From positions 1 through 15,564 of the forward strand of contig JAGGTZ010000046.1 of NCBI GenBank assembly GCA_021158805.1: DNA of 15,564 nt. Direction: 5' to 3'. Shown in pieces: positions 6,452 to 14,057 of the stretch (within the stretch, counting starts at the first letter, position 1; the number at the start of each line of letters is the position of its first letter). Source of the stretch: Thermoproteota archaeon. GTDB taxonomy: Archaea; Korarchaeota; Korarchaeia; Korarchaeales; Korarchaeaceae. Below the pieces are notes generated by a model. The model saw only the letters and a list, made by a program, of their open reading frames with translations, searched no databases and was not told where the DNA came from. The translations under genes were made by a program, and so were the position numbers.

Positions 6452-8038
6452 CTACCTCCTCTGTAAAAAGGTTCCCCTGACAAATTTCTCCTTAAAGGAG
6501 GGCTCTGAAGCTAGATCAACGTGAATAACTTCCGATCTAATCTTATCAGCTATTTCTCTACTCTTTTTGTTGAGCAAGAGAGTTTTAGCTCCTGATAAGG
6601 CAGCATTTCCAATGGAAACCACCCTATTTGGATCTATATCTGGAAGAAGACCTATTTGGATTGCATCCTCGGGATCTACATTGCTCCCGAAGGTCCCAGC
6701 CATGTATATTGCATCTAGCTCGGTAGCTTCTAGAGAGGATTTCTCTAGTAAAATTCTCCAAGCTGAGTAGACAGCAGCTACCGACTTCTGGACCTCCCTA
6801 ATATCGAGTTGTGTCAGTCTAATGGGGCCAAGTGGTCCCCTTGCTATCTCTATATCCTTACCCTCAACAATCCTTCCATTGTGGGAAATGATTCCATTTC
6901 TCAGCATTTCCGCTATGGCGGAGATGAGACCAGACCCTGTGAATCCTAGGGGCTCTCCTTGTACCTCGATTTCAAACACACCATCTCGCATTCTAACCCT
7001 AGTGATACCACCCCTAACCCCCCCCACCCCCGATGGTACATTCATCTCAAATGCTGAACCGGCTGGGGCGCTTGTTGCCAATATCTTCTCCTCTGTTAAC
7101 AGAAGTACTTCTGAGTTCGTTCCCAGGTCTATGAGGAGAGAGGGTCTCCTGACATTAAGCAGCTCTAAGGTGATTAGGTCCGCTAAGGCGTCCGACCCCA
7201 CAAATCCCTCAAGAGGAGGTGGTATTAAGGCCCAAGCATCTCCTAGCTTCTGAAAACCAATTTCAGAGAGTGGACCGGAGGTCCAGTGCTTAATTGGTGG
7301 TCTGAAGGGTGCTTTAGCCAAGGTCTCCACATCAAGGCCGAGGAGAAAGGCATGCATGACGGAGTTTCCAACTATGGCTACGGAGGATATCTCTTCTACC
7401 CCTACACCCGATGCTTCAGATAGCTTGTAAGCTAGTTCCTCTATACCTGATATGGCTAAGCTCTTTAGCTCCCCGAGCTCGCCTTCCAAGGCAAATTCAA
7501 GCCTAGTTATTATATCGGCTCCCTTGGATATCTGAGGGTTCCTGATAAACCCCTCTACTAAAGTCTCTCCACTCTCTAGATCTAACAAAGCTCCCGAGAT
7601 ATTTGTGGTTCCAAGATCTATAGCTAACCCCAGTAGAGATCCATTTTCCCTGAACCCAAGACCCTCGAAGGAGATTGATGGTCTCCGTAATGCCCGAGTA
7701 AGAGCCATGTCTCCTTTCCTGAATTTTGCTATCACTGGATCAAGCGGGATCTCGGGCATTACTCCTGATACCGTAGCCATAGGAGCTATCTTAGGCAGCT
7801 CTACCTCTACATCTCCCAGTATTCTCGCCTGACATGCTAGTCTATATCCCTGCTTGAAGGCTTTGGTCAGAGATTCCTCCCTAGTAGGTTCTGATAGCAT
7901 ACCGGAGAGTACACGGACCGCACAACCTCCACAGTAGCCTGCACCACCACAGGGCAGGGGGAAGGTTATTACTCTCCTCAAGGCAGACGAGAGTAGCTCC
8001 CCTTCACGAACCTCTATCTCTACATTTATGGGGAGCAC
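6452..8038 (-). CDS. RACo-like reductive activator of corrinoid proteins (2Fe-2S ferredoxin + ASKHA ATPase, DUF4445)
   Basis: ATP-dependent reductase that brings oxidised Co(II) corrinoid proteins back to active Co(I). The N-terminal ferredoxin-like domain (1-82) has four cysteines, C30, C36, C39 and C69 (C-x5-C-x2-C-x29-C), typical of a 2Fe-2S cluster. An ASKHA ATPase follows: AIDLGTTN (139-146), VGNSVMHAFLLG (223-234), PPPLEGFVGSDALA (273-286), LLIDLGTNSEVLL (301-313) and SAPAGSAFEM (323-332), with a C-terminal MAGTFG segment. At 528 residues it is somewhat shorter than characterised RACo (about 630). The GTG start is 2 nt after the stop of the core methionine synthase; a strong GGAGGTGG lies 19 nt upstream, inside that gene. 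Translational coupling is likely, and with it a role in methionine synthesis. Confidence 0.93.
   Translation of the reverse strand: MLPINVEIEVREGELLSSALRRVITFPLPCGGAGYCGGCAVRVLSGMLSEPTREESLTKAFKQGYRLACQARILGDVEVELPKIAPMATVSGVMPEIPLDPVIAKFRKGDMALTRALRRPSISFEGLGFRENGSLLGLAIDLGTTNISGALLDLESGETLVEGFIRNPQISKGADIITRLEFALEGELGELKSLAISGIEELAYKLSEASGVGVEEISSVAIVGNSVMHAFLLGLDVETLAKAPFRPPIKHWTSGPLSEIGFQKLGDAWALIPPPLEGFVGSDALADLITLELLNVRRPSLLIDLGTNSEVLLLTEEKILATSAPAGSAFEMNVPSGVGGVRGGITRVRMRDGVFEIEVQGEPLGFTGSGLISAIAEMLRNGIISHNGRIVEGKDIEIARGPLGPIRLTQLDIREVQKSVAAVYSAWRILLEKSSLEATELDAIYMAGTFGSNVDPEDAIQIGLLPDIDPNRVVSIGNAALSGAKTLLLNKKSREIADKIRSEVIHVDLASEPSFKEKFVRGTFLQRR
7011..7031 (-). other. G-quadruplex-capable G-rich tract inside the RACo-like gene
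   Basis: On the minus (coding) strand this stretch reads as G5-T-G8-TTA-G4, which supplies four runs of three or more G with loops of 1-3 nt. It encodes the glycine-rich GVGGVRG segment at about residues 337-343. It could fold in the DNA or mRNA; it may also simply reflect glycine codons. Confidence 0.4.
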
Positions 8039-8040
8039 TC

Positions 8041-8982
8041 TTAGCTTAGGGATCGAACCACCTCCGAAATCAGTTTTAGCTTATTTATAGCAATATTATA
8101 GGCGTTAGGACCAGCGGCTTTAAGGCCTCCAAAACCACAGTCTCCACTAACGAGATCTACTCTCTCCAGACCAAACCTATCGATTATCTCTATTAGGAGT
8201 TTCCTTACCTCCTCTATGGTCTCAACATCCACGCTCTGGGCGCTCACGATACCTGGAGATAGTACCTTGCCTCCCTCCTCTAATGCCTCCTTGGAGAACC
8301 TGTCGAGGTTGGACCTAGAGTCGTAAAATTCATGACTTAGGTAGGTGACTGGAACCTTCATTAGTATCTCTGAGAGCCTAGGTGAGATTTTTCCGCATAT
8401 ATGCGTACCCTTTTCTGCCTTTACCCCGGAGAAAATTAGCTCATATGCTTCCAATATATCAGATTCCTTATAGTCGAAGAGTATCCTCCTACCTACCAAC
8501 AGGCCTATTACCGGCTCGTCCACGAAGATTACACCAAAGCCGAGCTCATCCATTCTCTTAGCTATCCTCGAGACGTAGGGAATCAAGAATTCAAATATTT
8601 TCTTCTTATCCGTAATGAGGGAATTGAAAATGCCTCCCTCTCCTGTTTCGATTCTGCTAGCCAGGGTAAATGGTCCTGTTATGGGCATCCTAGCATGAGA
8701 TAGGTCGAAACCCCTCTCCCTCGCCACATTGATAAACCAATTGACTTCTTCCATCTCAGGCAGCTCCGGCTCACCTTCTAATCGGATGGGATTGTATTTT
8801 CCTCCCTTGATCTTTTTGAGATAACCCATCTCCTCCAAAGGGTCTAGGTACATGTCTGTAAATGGCCTTAGCTGGGGAACGGGAGGTACTGTTATACCAG
8901 CTTCTACTGTGTCCAAAAAGGCCTTTTTGAGGTTACTGAGGCTGTGATCTAGTGGGTAGCTTCCTACATGAGAGGTTCTCAT
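8041..8982 (-). CDS. Core methionine synthase (MetE C-terminal domain only; folate-independent type)
   Basis: Zinc enzyme that methylates homocysteine to methionine. The 313 residues equal only the catalytic C-terminal barrel of MetE, without the N-terminal folate-binding half. The zinc ligands of E. coli MetE (H641, C643, E665, C726) align with H194, C196, E218 and C282, with the first three spaced identically (THICGK, SHEF, SGDCGFG). Other motifs are THVGSYP-like SHVGSYP (4-10), TGPFTLASR (102-110) and VDEPVIG (154-160). The ATG at 8982 is supported by AGGTG (8991-8995, minus sense) 8 nt away; a longer frame to 9108 would run into aroE. Such core synthases (families MesA, MesB, MesC) take methyl groups from corrinoid proteins. 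The RACo gene directly downstream agrees. Subfamily is not assigned. Confidence 0.93.
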   Translation of the reverse strand: MRTSHVGSYPLDHSLSNLKKAFLDTVEAGITVPPVPQLRPFTDMYLDPLEEMGYLKKIKGGKYNPIRLEGEPELPEMEEVNWFINVARERGFDLSHARMPITGPFTLASRIETGEGGIFNSLITDKKKIFEFLIPYVSRIAKRMDELGFGVIFVDEPVIGLLVGRRILFDYKESDILEAYELIFSGVKAEKGTHICGKISPRLSEILMKVPVTYLSHEFYDSRSNLDRFSKEALEEGGKVLSPGIVSAQSVDVETIEEVRKLLIEIIDRFGLERVDLVSGDCGFGGLKAAGPNAYNIAINKLKLISEVVRSLS

Positions 8983-9031
8983 TCCGTCTGCACCTAACGC
9001 CTTAATAGATCCAAACACATAAACCTGATTA
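8983..9031. promoter_or_regulatory. Divergent promoter between core methionine synthase and aroE
   Basis: Only 49 bp separate the two start codons. On the minus strand GTTTATG (9019-9025) could serve as a TATA element, giving a short leader that contains AGGTG at 8991-8995. On the plus strand TTAATAG (9003-9009) lies about 26 nt from the aroE ATG, which has no ribosome site, suggesting a leaderless aroE transcript. The two promoters must overlap. Confidence 0.35.
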
Positions 9032-9874
9032 ATGGAGTGGATAGATACAAAAACTAAGCTTACCTGCCTGCTCGGACATCCTATTTCACATTCGGTCTCA
9101 CCAGCCATACATAATGCTTCTTATCACGAGATGGGATTGAATGCCATCTATTTAGCTTTTGATGTGATCAATCTACCAAAAGCTATCGTTGGTCTACAGG
9201 AGATAGGTGCTGTCGGATGTAACGTGACCATCCCCCATAAGGAGGAAGCTTGTAGGCTCATGGATTGGTTAAGCGAGGAAGCCCGAGAATCAGGAGCTGT
9301 GAACACAGTTAAATTCGAAGATAGATTGCTGGGGTATAACACAGATGTTAGTGGTGTCCTCTATAGTTTGGAATTGCTAGACCTCGGGCAGGTTGATTCC
9401 GTTCTCCTATTGGGAGCTGGTGGGGCGGCCAGATCAGTTTTACTTGGAGTTAGGGAAAGGGCCAGGAAGGTATTCGTAACATCTAGAAATATCGAAAGGG
9501 CTCGAAAGATTCTTGAATTATGTGTTAGGTTGGGGTTAGATGCCGAAGCAGTCCCTTGGACGGAAAGAAACAGCTACTTGGAGAAGATAGACTTCTTGAT
9601 AAACGCTACCCCCGTCGGGACTGAGGAGAGGGGAATTCCCATTAATCCAGCCCTCCTCAGAAAAGGTTGTTATGTCTTCGATCTAGTGTACAATCCGCCG
9701 AGGACTCCATTGATAGAGGAAGCTCTGAAGAAAGGGTGTAAAGCCATCGGAGGTCTCCCTATGCTCATTAGGCAGGCAGCTGAGGCGGAGAAGATATGGT
9801 TCGGAGTGGAACCGCCGGAGGATGTAATGATGAGGGCTGCTCTCAGCTACTTAGGTGTCAGGTATGAGGTCTAA
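9032..9874 (+). CDS. aroE: Shikimate dehydrogenase
   Basis: NADPH-dependent reduction of 3-dehydroshikimate to shikimate in the aromatic amino acid pathway; cytoplasmic, 280 residues as usual. Substrate-binding motif GHPISHSVSP (15-24, S21 and S23), catalytic lysine in NVTIPHK (K70), AVNT (89-92, N91), D105 in YNTDVSG, dinucleotide-binding GAGGAA (128-133), VTSRN (about 149-153) and ATPVG (about 195-199), and a C-terminal GGLPMLIRQAA with the conserved glutamine. The ATG at 9032 begins a normal N-terminus for the family. Its 3' end overlaps aroK by 11 nt, so aroE and aroK form an operon covering successive pathway steps. It is divergent from the core methionine synthase. Confidence 0.97.
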   Translation: MEWIDTKTKLTCLLGHPISHSVSPAIHNASYHEMGLNAIYLAFDVINLPKAIVGLQEIGAVGCNVTIPHKEEACRLMDWLSEEARESGAVNTVKFEDRLLGYNTDVSGVLYSLELLDLGQVDSVLLLGAGGAARSVLLGVRERARKVFVTSRNIERARKILELCVRLGLDAEAVPWTERNSYLEKIDFLINATPVGTEERGIPINPALLRKGCYVFDLVYNPPRTPLIEEALKKGCKAIGGLPMLIRQAAEAEKIWFGVEPPEDVMMRAALSYLGVRYEV

Positions 9875-10688
9875 GGTTCTGGTAAATGGGGCCTTTACCG
9901 TTGTGAATGCCATCGCCTCTTGGAAGGGCGCTGCCATAGGTCTAGACTTCAATGTGGAGGCAAGAGCTGAACCTCATGAGTGCATAGAGGTGGAGCCGGA
10001 TACTCCCCTCATTAGAGAGAGTGTTAAGCTTGCAACCTCTCGGTTAGGCGTTAAGGGAGCTAAGGTCGAGGTTAGGTCTGAGATCCCTGTAGGCTGGGGC
10101 CTTAAGAGCAGTAGTGCTGCATCTAATGCGGCTGTACTGGCAGTACTATCGGTTTACGAGGATAGGCCTAACCTACTGGAAGCCCTAAAGCTGGCCGTAA
10201 AGGCCTCTAGGATATCTGGTGTCACTATAACTGGTGCTTTGGATGATGCCGCTGCCTCTATGTTTGGAGGTTTTGTAGTGACGGATAATAGGAAAGATGA
10301 GATATTGCTAAGGGTCCCAATTAAGGAAATGGAAGTAGCTATACTCCTACCAGAAGGAGACGCGATGTTGACATCTAGCATTGATGCGGAAAAACTAGCC
10401 AAGTTTGCGAAAATTGTTGATATGCTAATTGAGACCCTTCCCTTCAGGATTTGGGAGGTTATGACCCTAAACGGTCTCCTTTACTCACAGCTCCTAGGAT
10501 ATAGTGTCGAGCCAGCTCTAAGAGCCATAGAGAAAGGAGCTCTAGGCGCAGGACTCTCTGGAACGGGGCCAGCAATAGTGGCTGTCTGTAACCCCTGTGA
10601 TGAGATAGTAGAGGAGTGGGGGAGTTACGGCGACGTTATAAGGAGGAAAATAACGAATAGAAGAGCGGAGATTAGTAAGGAGGATTGA
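9864..10688 (+). CDS. aroK: Archaeal shikimate kinase (GHMP kinase family)
   Basis: Phosphorylates shikimate with ATP to shikimate 3-phosphate. This is the archaeal GHMP-type enzyme, unrelated to the bacterial P-loop AroK. ATP-binding motif PVGWGLKSSSAASNA (75-89), the archaeal hallmark GVTITGALDDAAASMFGG (119-136) and the C-terminal GHMP motif GAGLSGTGPA (228-237) are all present; 274 residues is typical. I choose the ATG at 9864 because AGGTG (9853-9857) lies 6 nt upstream; a GTG at 9855 would overlap that site. It overlaps the end of aroE by 11 nt, giving coupled expression. Its 3' end overlaps the convergent XPD helicase gene by 17 nt. Confidence 0.95.
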   Translation: MRSKVLVNGAFTVVNAIASWKGAAIGLDFNVEARAEPHECIEVEPDTPLIRESVKLATSRLGVKGAKVEVRSEIPVGWGLKSSSAASNAAVLAVLSVYEDRPNLLEALKLAVKASRISGVTITGALDDAAASMFGGFVVTDNRKDEILLRVPIKEMEVAILLPEGDAMLTSSIDAEKLAKFAKIVDMLIETLPFRIWEVMTLNGLLYSQLLGYSVEPALRAIEKGALGAGLSGTGPAIVAVCNPCDEIVEEWGSYGDVIRRKITNRRAEISKED

Positions 10689-12495
10689 TTTCATCCCATC
10701 TAGCGATCTTTATGTTGTATTTAACGAAATCAGGTAGTAGTTTAAAGTATGTAGGCTTCATATACCTCTCATCCCCAAGTACAAAGATTCCCTCATCCTC
10801 CTCGGATCTTATGACCCTCCCCATAGCTTGGGAGGCTCTCCTAAGTGCAGGAACTACATAAGCTAGATATCTACCTCTCCTTTTTCCGTAGACCCTCTGA
10901 TTATACTCTATGTAAAGTTTGGTCTTGGTGGTGAGCCTGTCAAAGGGTATCCCGAGTAGAAAGACCCCATTGAGCTCCTCTCCTGGAAAATCAGCGCCTT
11001 CAGCAAATCTTCCCCCAGCAGGGGCAACTAATAGGCCTTCCTCCCTCTTACTGGGTAGGGATTTGAAATCCCTTAATATCTTGCTTGCCTCGTCACCTGG
11101 CATATCCCTCCTCTCTATGAAGAGTATACGACCATGTCTGTCAGCTAGCTCTTTTATGCCTCCAATAATCTCCTCTTGCACACGATAGCTGGCTGTAAAT
11201 ATGGCAAGGTTGCCAGAGAGGGAAAGAAACGCGTCTAAAACCTTCAGATATCTTCTTATCATTTCATCAGTGAGTTTTTCCCCTTTAGTGCTTATTCCCC
11301 TAACCATAAGGCTTCTAACCCTTTCAGGATCGGCCATAGATGGTATAGTCATCCTGCCGTACTCTTTAACTCCAGTGGTCTCCGCAAAGGCTTCTATTGG
11401 TTCTAGAGTTCCAGACATGAAGACCACGGAGTAAAAATCATCCCATATCCTACTTAGTAAATCCCGAGCCCTCATATCCCATACTTCCAGTTTTATCTTT
11501 CCCTCCTCTTTTGTGTATATATAAGCGACTCCCTCCTCTCCCTTCTTCTCTAAGGCAACTACTAGAAAGTCGCCCAGAGAATTTAGATACGATCTAGGTT
11601 CCTTACCTCTCTTCATTTGATCTCTGTAGACAAGCTCTGTGAGCCCATAGATCTCCCTTATATCATCTGGTCTGATCCCAGTCTCCTCTAGCAGTTGATC
11701 TATATCGTAGATCCCATCCTCAGATACAGCTATTCTGGACATAAATTCCGCTAGGGAAATTATCTTCTCCCGTAGCCCAAGCTCGTCATCAGGATCATAT
11801 CTCTCAACTTCCTGCAATGCCCTACGAACACTAGTCAGCGTTATATGCTTGCTGTTCATTTCCATGGCCGCTGAATGGATGTTATGTGCCTCATCCACCA
11901 CTAGGATGGAATGTCTGAATGGAACCTTATGTCTTATAACCCATCCAAGGGGGGAGAGTATGTAGTTGTAGCTTAGGGAAATTACATGGGAGTATTCAAG
12001 CAAGAGTATCTGTAAGAAGTAAGGGCATATCTTAAGTCCCTTAGCCAGCTCAAATATCTCTGAGAAGGTCATGGGCTTGTTGGGTATTGGGACCTCCTTC
12101 ATTCTCCTTAGATTCTTGTGGTAGGGGCAGGTATTCCTCTTCATTCTACAGAGTGTGCTCACGCCCTCATAGCTTGCTATCCCTTTCTCCCTAGCTAGTA
12201 AACACATATCCCTCTTACCCCTGAAAGAGAGACCAAAGACTTCTCTGTGCTCATTTATTACCTTGAGCTCTTCTATGGGTCTGTCAGTCTCATTACCAGT
12301 CCTTACGGCCCATATTATCGAACCGTCCATTCCCTCTATTACGGGTAAAAGAGCAGCCAGTACTACAGGAGTCTTGCCGAAGCCAGTGGGAGCATGTAGG
12401 CAGAAGCTAATGCCCTTCTCGGCAGCTTCCCTGATAGCCTCGACCGCCTCCGACTGATGAGCCCTAGGTCTGTAGGGGAAGTACTCCAGTACCAT
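10672..12495 (-). CDS. XPD/Rad3-type iron-sulfur DNA helicase
   Basis: 5'-to-3' superfamily 2 DNA helicase of the XPD/Rad3/DinG group, used in repair or in resolving unusual DNA structures. Of its 607 residues the order is: RAHQSEAVEA Q-motif region (11-20), Walker A APTGFGKT (35-42), iron-sulfur domain with C98, C116, C123 and C157 (C-x17-C-x6-C-x33-C) ending in the XPD-typical CPYF (157-160), DEAH box (201-204), the Arch region (about 210-350), MSGTLEP (motif III-like) and motif VI QAMGRVIR (556-563). All four cluster cysteines are present, so the 4Fe-4S cluster is likely intact. The ATG lacks a ribosome site but has a TATA element about 26 nt upstream, fitting a leaderless mRNA. It is monocistronic as far as can be seen. 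Confidence 0.95.
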   Translation of the reverse strand: MVLEYFPYRPRAHQSEAVEAIREAAEKGISFCLHAPTGFGKTPVVLAALLPVIEGMDGSIIWAVRTGNETDRPIEELKVINEHREVFGLSFRGKRDMCLLAREKGIASYEGVSTLCRMKRNTCPYHKNLRRMKEVPIPNKPMTFSEIFELAKGLKICPYFLQILLLEYSHVISLSYNYILSPLGWVIRHKVPFRHSILVVDEAHNIHSAAMEMNSKHITLTSVRRALQEVERYDPDDELGLREKIISLAEFMSRIAVSEDGIYDIDQLLEETGIRPDDIREIYGLTELVYRDQMKRGKEPRSYLNSLGDFLVVALEKKGEEGVAYIYTKEEGKIKLEVWDMRARDLLSRIWDDFYSVVFMSGTLEPIEAFAETTGVKEYGRMTIPSMADPERVRSLMVRGISTKGEKLTDEMIRRYLKVLDAFLSLSGNLAIFTASYRVQEEIIGGIKELADRHGRILFIERRDMPGDEASKILRDFKSLPSKREEGLLVAPAGGRFAEGADFPGEELNGVFLLGIPFDRLTTKTKLYIEYNQRVYGKRRGRYLAYVVPALRRASQAMGRVIRSEEDEGIFVLGDERYMKPTYFKLLPDFVKYNIKIARWDEINPPY

Positions 12496-12516
12496 CTATG
12501 CCTTAACTGAGAGAGA

Positions 12517-12526
12517 CAATAAAAGA
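12517..12526 (-). promoter_or_regulatory. TATA element of the XPD helicase gene
   Basis: Minus-strand TCTTTTATTG centred about 26 nt from the ATG at 12495, which predicts transcription starting at or next to the start codon. No ribosome site is present between, so a leaderless message is likely. Confidence 0.45.
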
Positions 12527-12599
12527 TGTTCCCCGTCATAAGCACGACTTTCAAGCATTAGGGAGTATTGCCTAACTGTGCCCTAACCTAGAATGTAAT

Positions 12600-13364
12600 A
12601 TGGTTATATGCCTTCGAGGGGATAATAGAGCGGTGAAGGTGAAGAGGTTCCCTTACGGAGTGCTAATAGAGGATATACTCGTTATAGCCGATCTGCATTT
12701 AGGATACGAGGACGCTTTGAGGGAGAGGGGGATTGAGCTTCCGTATGAACAGTACCCTTGGATAAAGAAGGAGATCTTAAGATACCTAGGAGAGTGTACT
12801 CCAGAGCTACTGGTATTGAATGGTGATATAAAGCATGAGTTCGGAGGAGCATTAAGTCAGGAGTGGAGAGAGGTCTTAGATCTCATAAGATCTGTAAAGA
12901 AGGAAGGCGTTAGATTGGAGGTGGTTAGAGGGAACCATGATAACTTCCTGATCCCCATCCTACTTAAGGAGGGCATTAGTATTAGGGATCCCTATCTCCT
13001 AATCAATGAAGTGATGTTCTTTCATGGACATAAGGACCTTTTAGCCATTCCTGACGGTGTTAAATTAATAGTAATGGGACATGAACATCCAGCCATAGCG
13101 ATCAGAGATGAAATCGGGGGATCTCTGAAGTTCAAGGCCTTCTTGGAAGGTGAGTACATGGACATCAAACTTATGGTGGTACCTGCCATCTCCCCTCTAG
13201 CTCCGGGCACTGACCTACTAAAGGTAGGTAAGGATGGATTACTCTCGCCCCTTTTGAGAAGATCCGATCTAGATAGATTCGTTGTCTATATAGTTGATGA
13301 GGAGATAGGTATAGAGAAGCTGGGTCCTCTTGAGATAGTGAAGAAAGCTGTTGGATCCTTATGA
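12600..13364 (+). CDS. Calcineurin-like metallophosphoesterase (ICC-like, COG1407 type)
   Basis: Two-metal phosphoesterase of the archaeal ICC/SbcD-related group; the physiological substrate is unknown. Metal-binding motifs in order: ADLHLGYE (D31, H33), NGDIKHE (D76), RGNHDN (N112, H113), FHGHKD (H142) and GHEHPA (H161, H163), followed by a variable C-terminal part. The 254 residues are normal for the family. Start is uncertain: the ATG at 12600 has no clear signal, whereas an in-frame GTG at 12633 (243 aa) lies about 27 nt after a TATA-like GGTTATATG (12602-12610), and also after GAGGGGAT at 12616-12623. The shorter form MKVKRFPYG fits the family's N-terminus. Some relatives are encoded next to Lhr-type helicases, and here Lhr lies two genes downstream. 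Confidence 0.92.
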   Translation: MVICLRGDNRAVKVKRFPYGVLIEDILVIADLHLGYEDALRERGIELPYEQYPWIKKEILRYLGECTPELLVLNGDIKHEFGGALSQEWREVLDLIRSVKKEGVRLEVVRGNHDNFLIPILLKEGISIRDPYLLINEVMFFHGHKDLLAIPDGVKLIVMGHEHPAIAIRDEIGGSLKFKAFLEGEYMDIKLMVVPAISPLAPGTDLLKVGKDGLLSPLLRRSDLDRFVVYIVDEEIGIEKLGPLEIVKKAVGSL

Positions 13365-13411
13365 GTAGGCTCTGAAGTAATAGTACATTAGTATGGGTGT
13401 TGCCATAAGTT

Positions 13412-13467
13412 GGAGGATTTTAATGTCCGGCGTTCCTAATAGCAATCGAGGACGAGTGACCTCCTAA
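13412..13467 (+). CDS. Candidate 14-aa leader peptide with strong ribosome site
   Basis: GGAGG (13412-13416) precedes an ATG at 13423 by 6 nt. The ORF MSGVPNSNRGRVTS ends at TAA 13465-13467. It is too short to be judged by coding bias, but the ribosome site is better than that of most long genes here. Its stop overlaps the ATG of a further 6-codon ORF (TAATG). See the next entry for the link to the HAD gene. It could be a chance ORF. Confidence 0.35.
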
Positions 13468-13487
13468 TGTCTTCCGAGGTGTCCTAA
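13459..13487 (+). promoter_or_regulatory. Possible translational control element before the HAD gene
   Basis: ACCTCC (13459-13464), the last two sense codons of the 14-aa ORF, can pair with GAGGT (13476-13480), the ribosome site of the HAD gene, across a 12-nt loop. A ribosome finishing the leader ORF would open this stem. A second ORF of six codons (13467-13487, MSSEVS) starts in the leader's stop (TAATG) and itself ends in the HAD start (TAATG), giving a chain of three overlapping stop-starts. Confidence 0.3.
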
Positions 13488-13993
13488 TGGCAAGGAAGGA
13501 AAAATGCGCGATATTTGATATAGATAACACTATTTTTGATGCTAGAGAGAGATTTTATCTCGTTATCAAGAGATTTGGTGTTAGATCCCCAAGAGAGTTA
13601 CCTTTAGAGCTACAAAGGGAGTTCTGGAAAGAGTTCATAAATCCTCACATGTTTCATTTAGATAGGCCGATAAGCAGGACCATCGAAATGGTACTGGATG
13701 CCAAGAGGAGGGGGCTTAAGGTAGTATTGGTGACTGGGAGATACGAGTCTGTTAGAAGGGAGACTGAGTTACAGCTAAGGATGGCTGGGATCCCCTTCGA
13801 CAAGCTGATAATGAGACCTGATAATAACTTCCAAAGGGATAAGGAACTCAAGCCTTTCCTACTCAGGGAAGTGGATTGTGAACCAGTGGAATATCATGAC
13901 GACGATCCTGAAACCCTCACAGAGATAAAGAAGATGTATCCTAACGCCATTTACTTCCTGCACAGACCTGATGGTACCTTTTCGATAATCTAA
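13487..13993 (+). CDS. HAD-superfamily phosphatase, small, cap-less type
   Basis: Magnesium-dependent phosphohydrolase of unknown substrate, 168 residues. Motif I FDIDNTIFD has the nucleophile D11 and the acid/base D13; motif II is LVTGR (81-85, T83), motif III lysine near KELKPF (K119 or K122), and motif IV YHDDDPET (D138-D140). The VTGR and DDDP pattern resembles the 3'-phosphatase part of polynucleotide kinases and class III acid phosphatases more than large-cap HADs, and only a small helical insert (about 20-60) is present. The ATG at 13487 has GAGGTG (13476-13481) 5 nt upstream. It follows the phosphoesterase gene by 122 nt on the same strand, with two tiny ORFs between. No signal peptide, so it is cytoplasmic. 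Confidence 0.9.
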   Translation: MARKEKCAIFDIDNTIFDARERFYLVIKRFGVRSPRELPLELQREFWKEFINPHMFHLDRPISRTIEMVLDAKRRGLKVVLVTGRYESVRRETELQLRMAGIPFDKLIMRPDNNFQRDKELKPFLLREVDCEPVEYHDDDPETLTEIKKMYPNAIYFLHRPDGTFSII

Positions 13994-14024
13994 TGGGATA
14001 GTTAGTCAGGAGTGGTTTTCGATG

Positions 14025-14032
14025 CTTAAATA
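14025..14032 (+). promoter_or_regulatory. TATA element of the Lhr helicase gene
   Basis: CTTAAATA lies about 29 nt upstream of the ATG at 14058 and 23 nt upstream of an in-frame GTG at 14052. No Shine-Dalgarno site intervenes, so transcription probably starts at or within a few nt of the start codon. Confidence 0.5.
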
Positions 14033-14057
14033 CCCTTCCCCCTAAAAGTGAGTGGAT

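Noticed and set aside
6822..7253. 143-codon ORF antisense to the RACo-like gene
   Set aside because: Serine/proline-rich shadow of the glycine- and leucine-rich coding strand, without a ribosome site of note.
8983..9108. N-terminal extension of the core methionine synthase by 42 codons
   Set aside because: It would overlap the first 77 bases of aroE, and the extra residues do not resemble the family. The ATG at 8982 has AGGTG at 8-nt spacing and starts directly at the conserved SHVGSYP motif.
5358..12580. 11-bp repeat GCCTAACTGTG at 5358-5368 and 12570-12580
   Set aside because: Many 11-mers are expected to occur twice by chance in 15.5 kb; no shared context.
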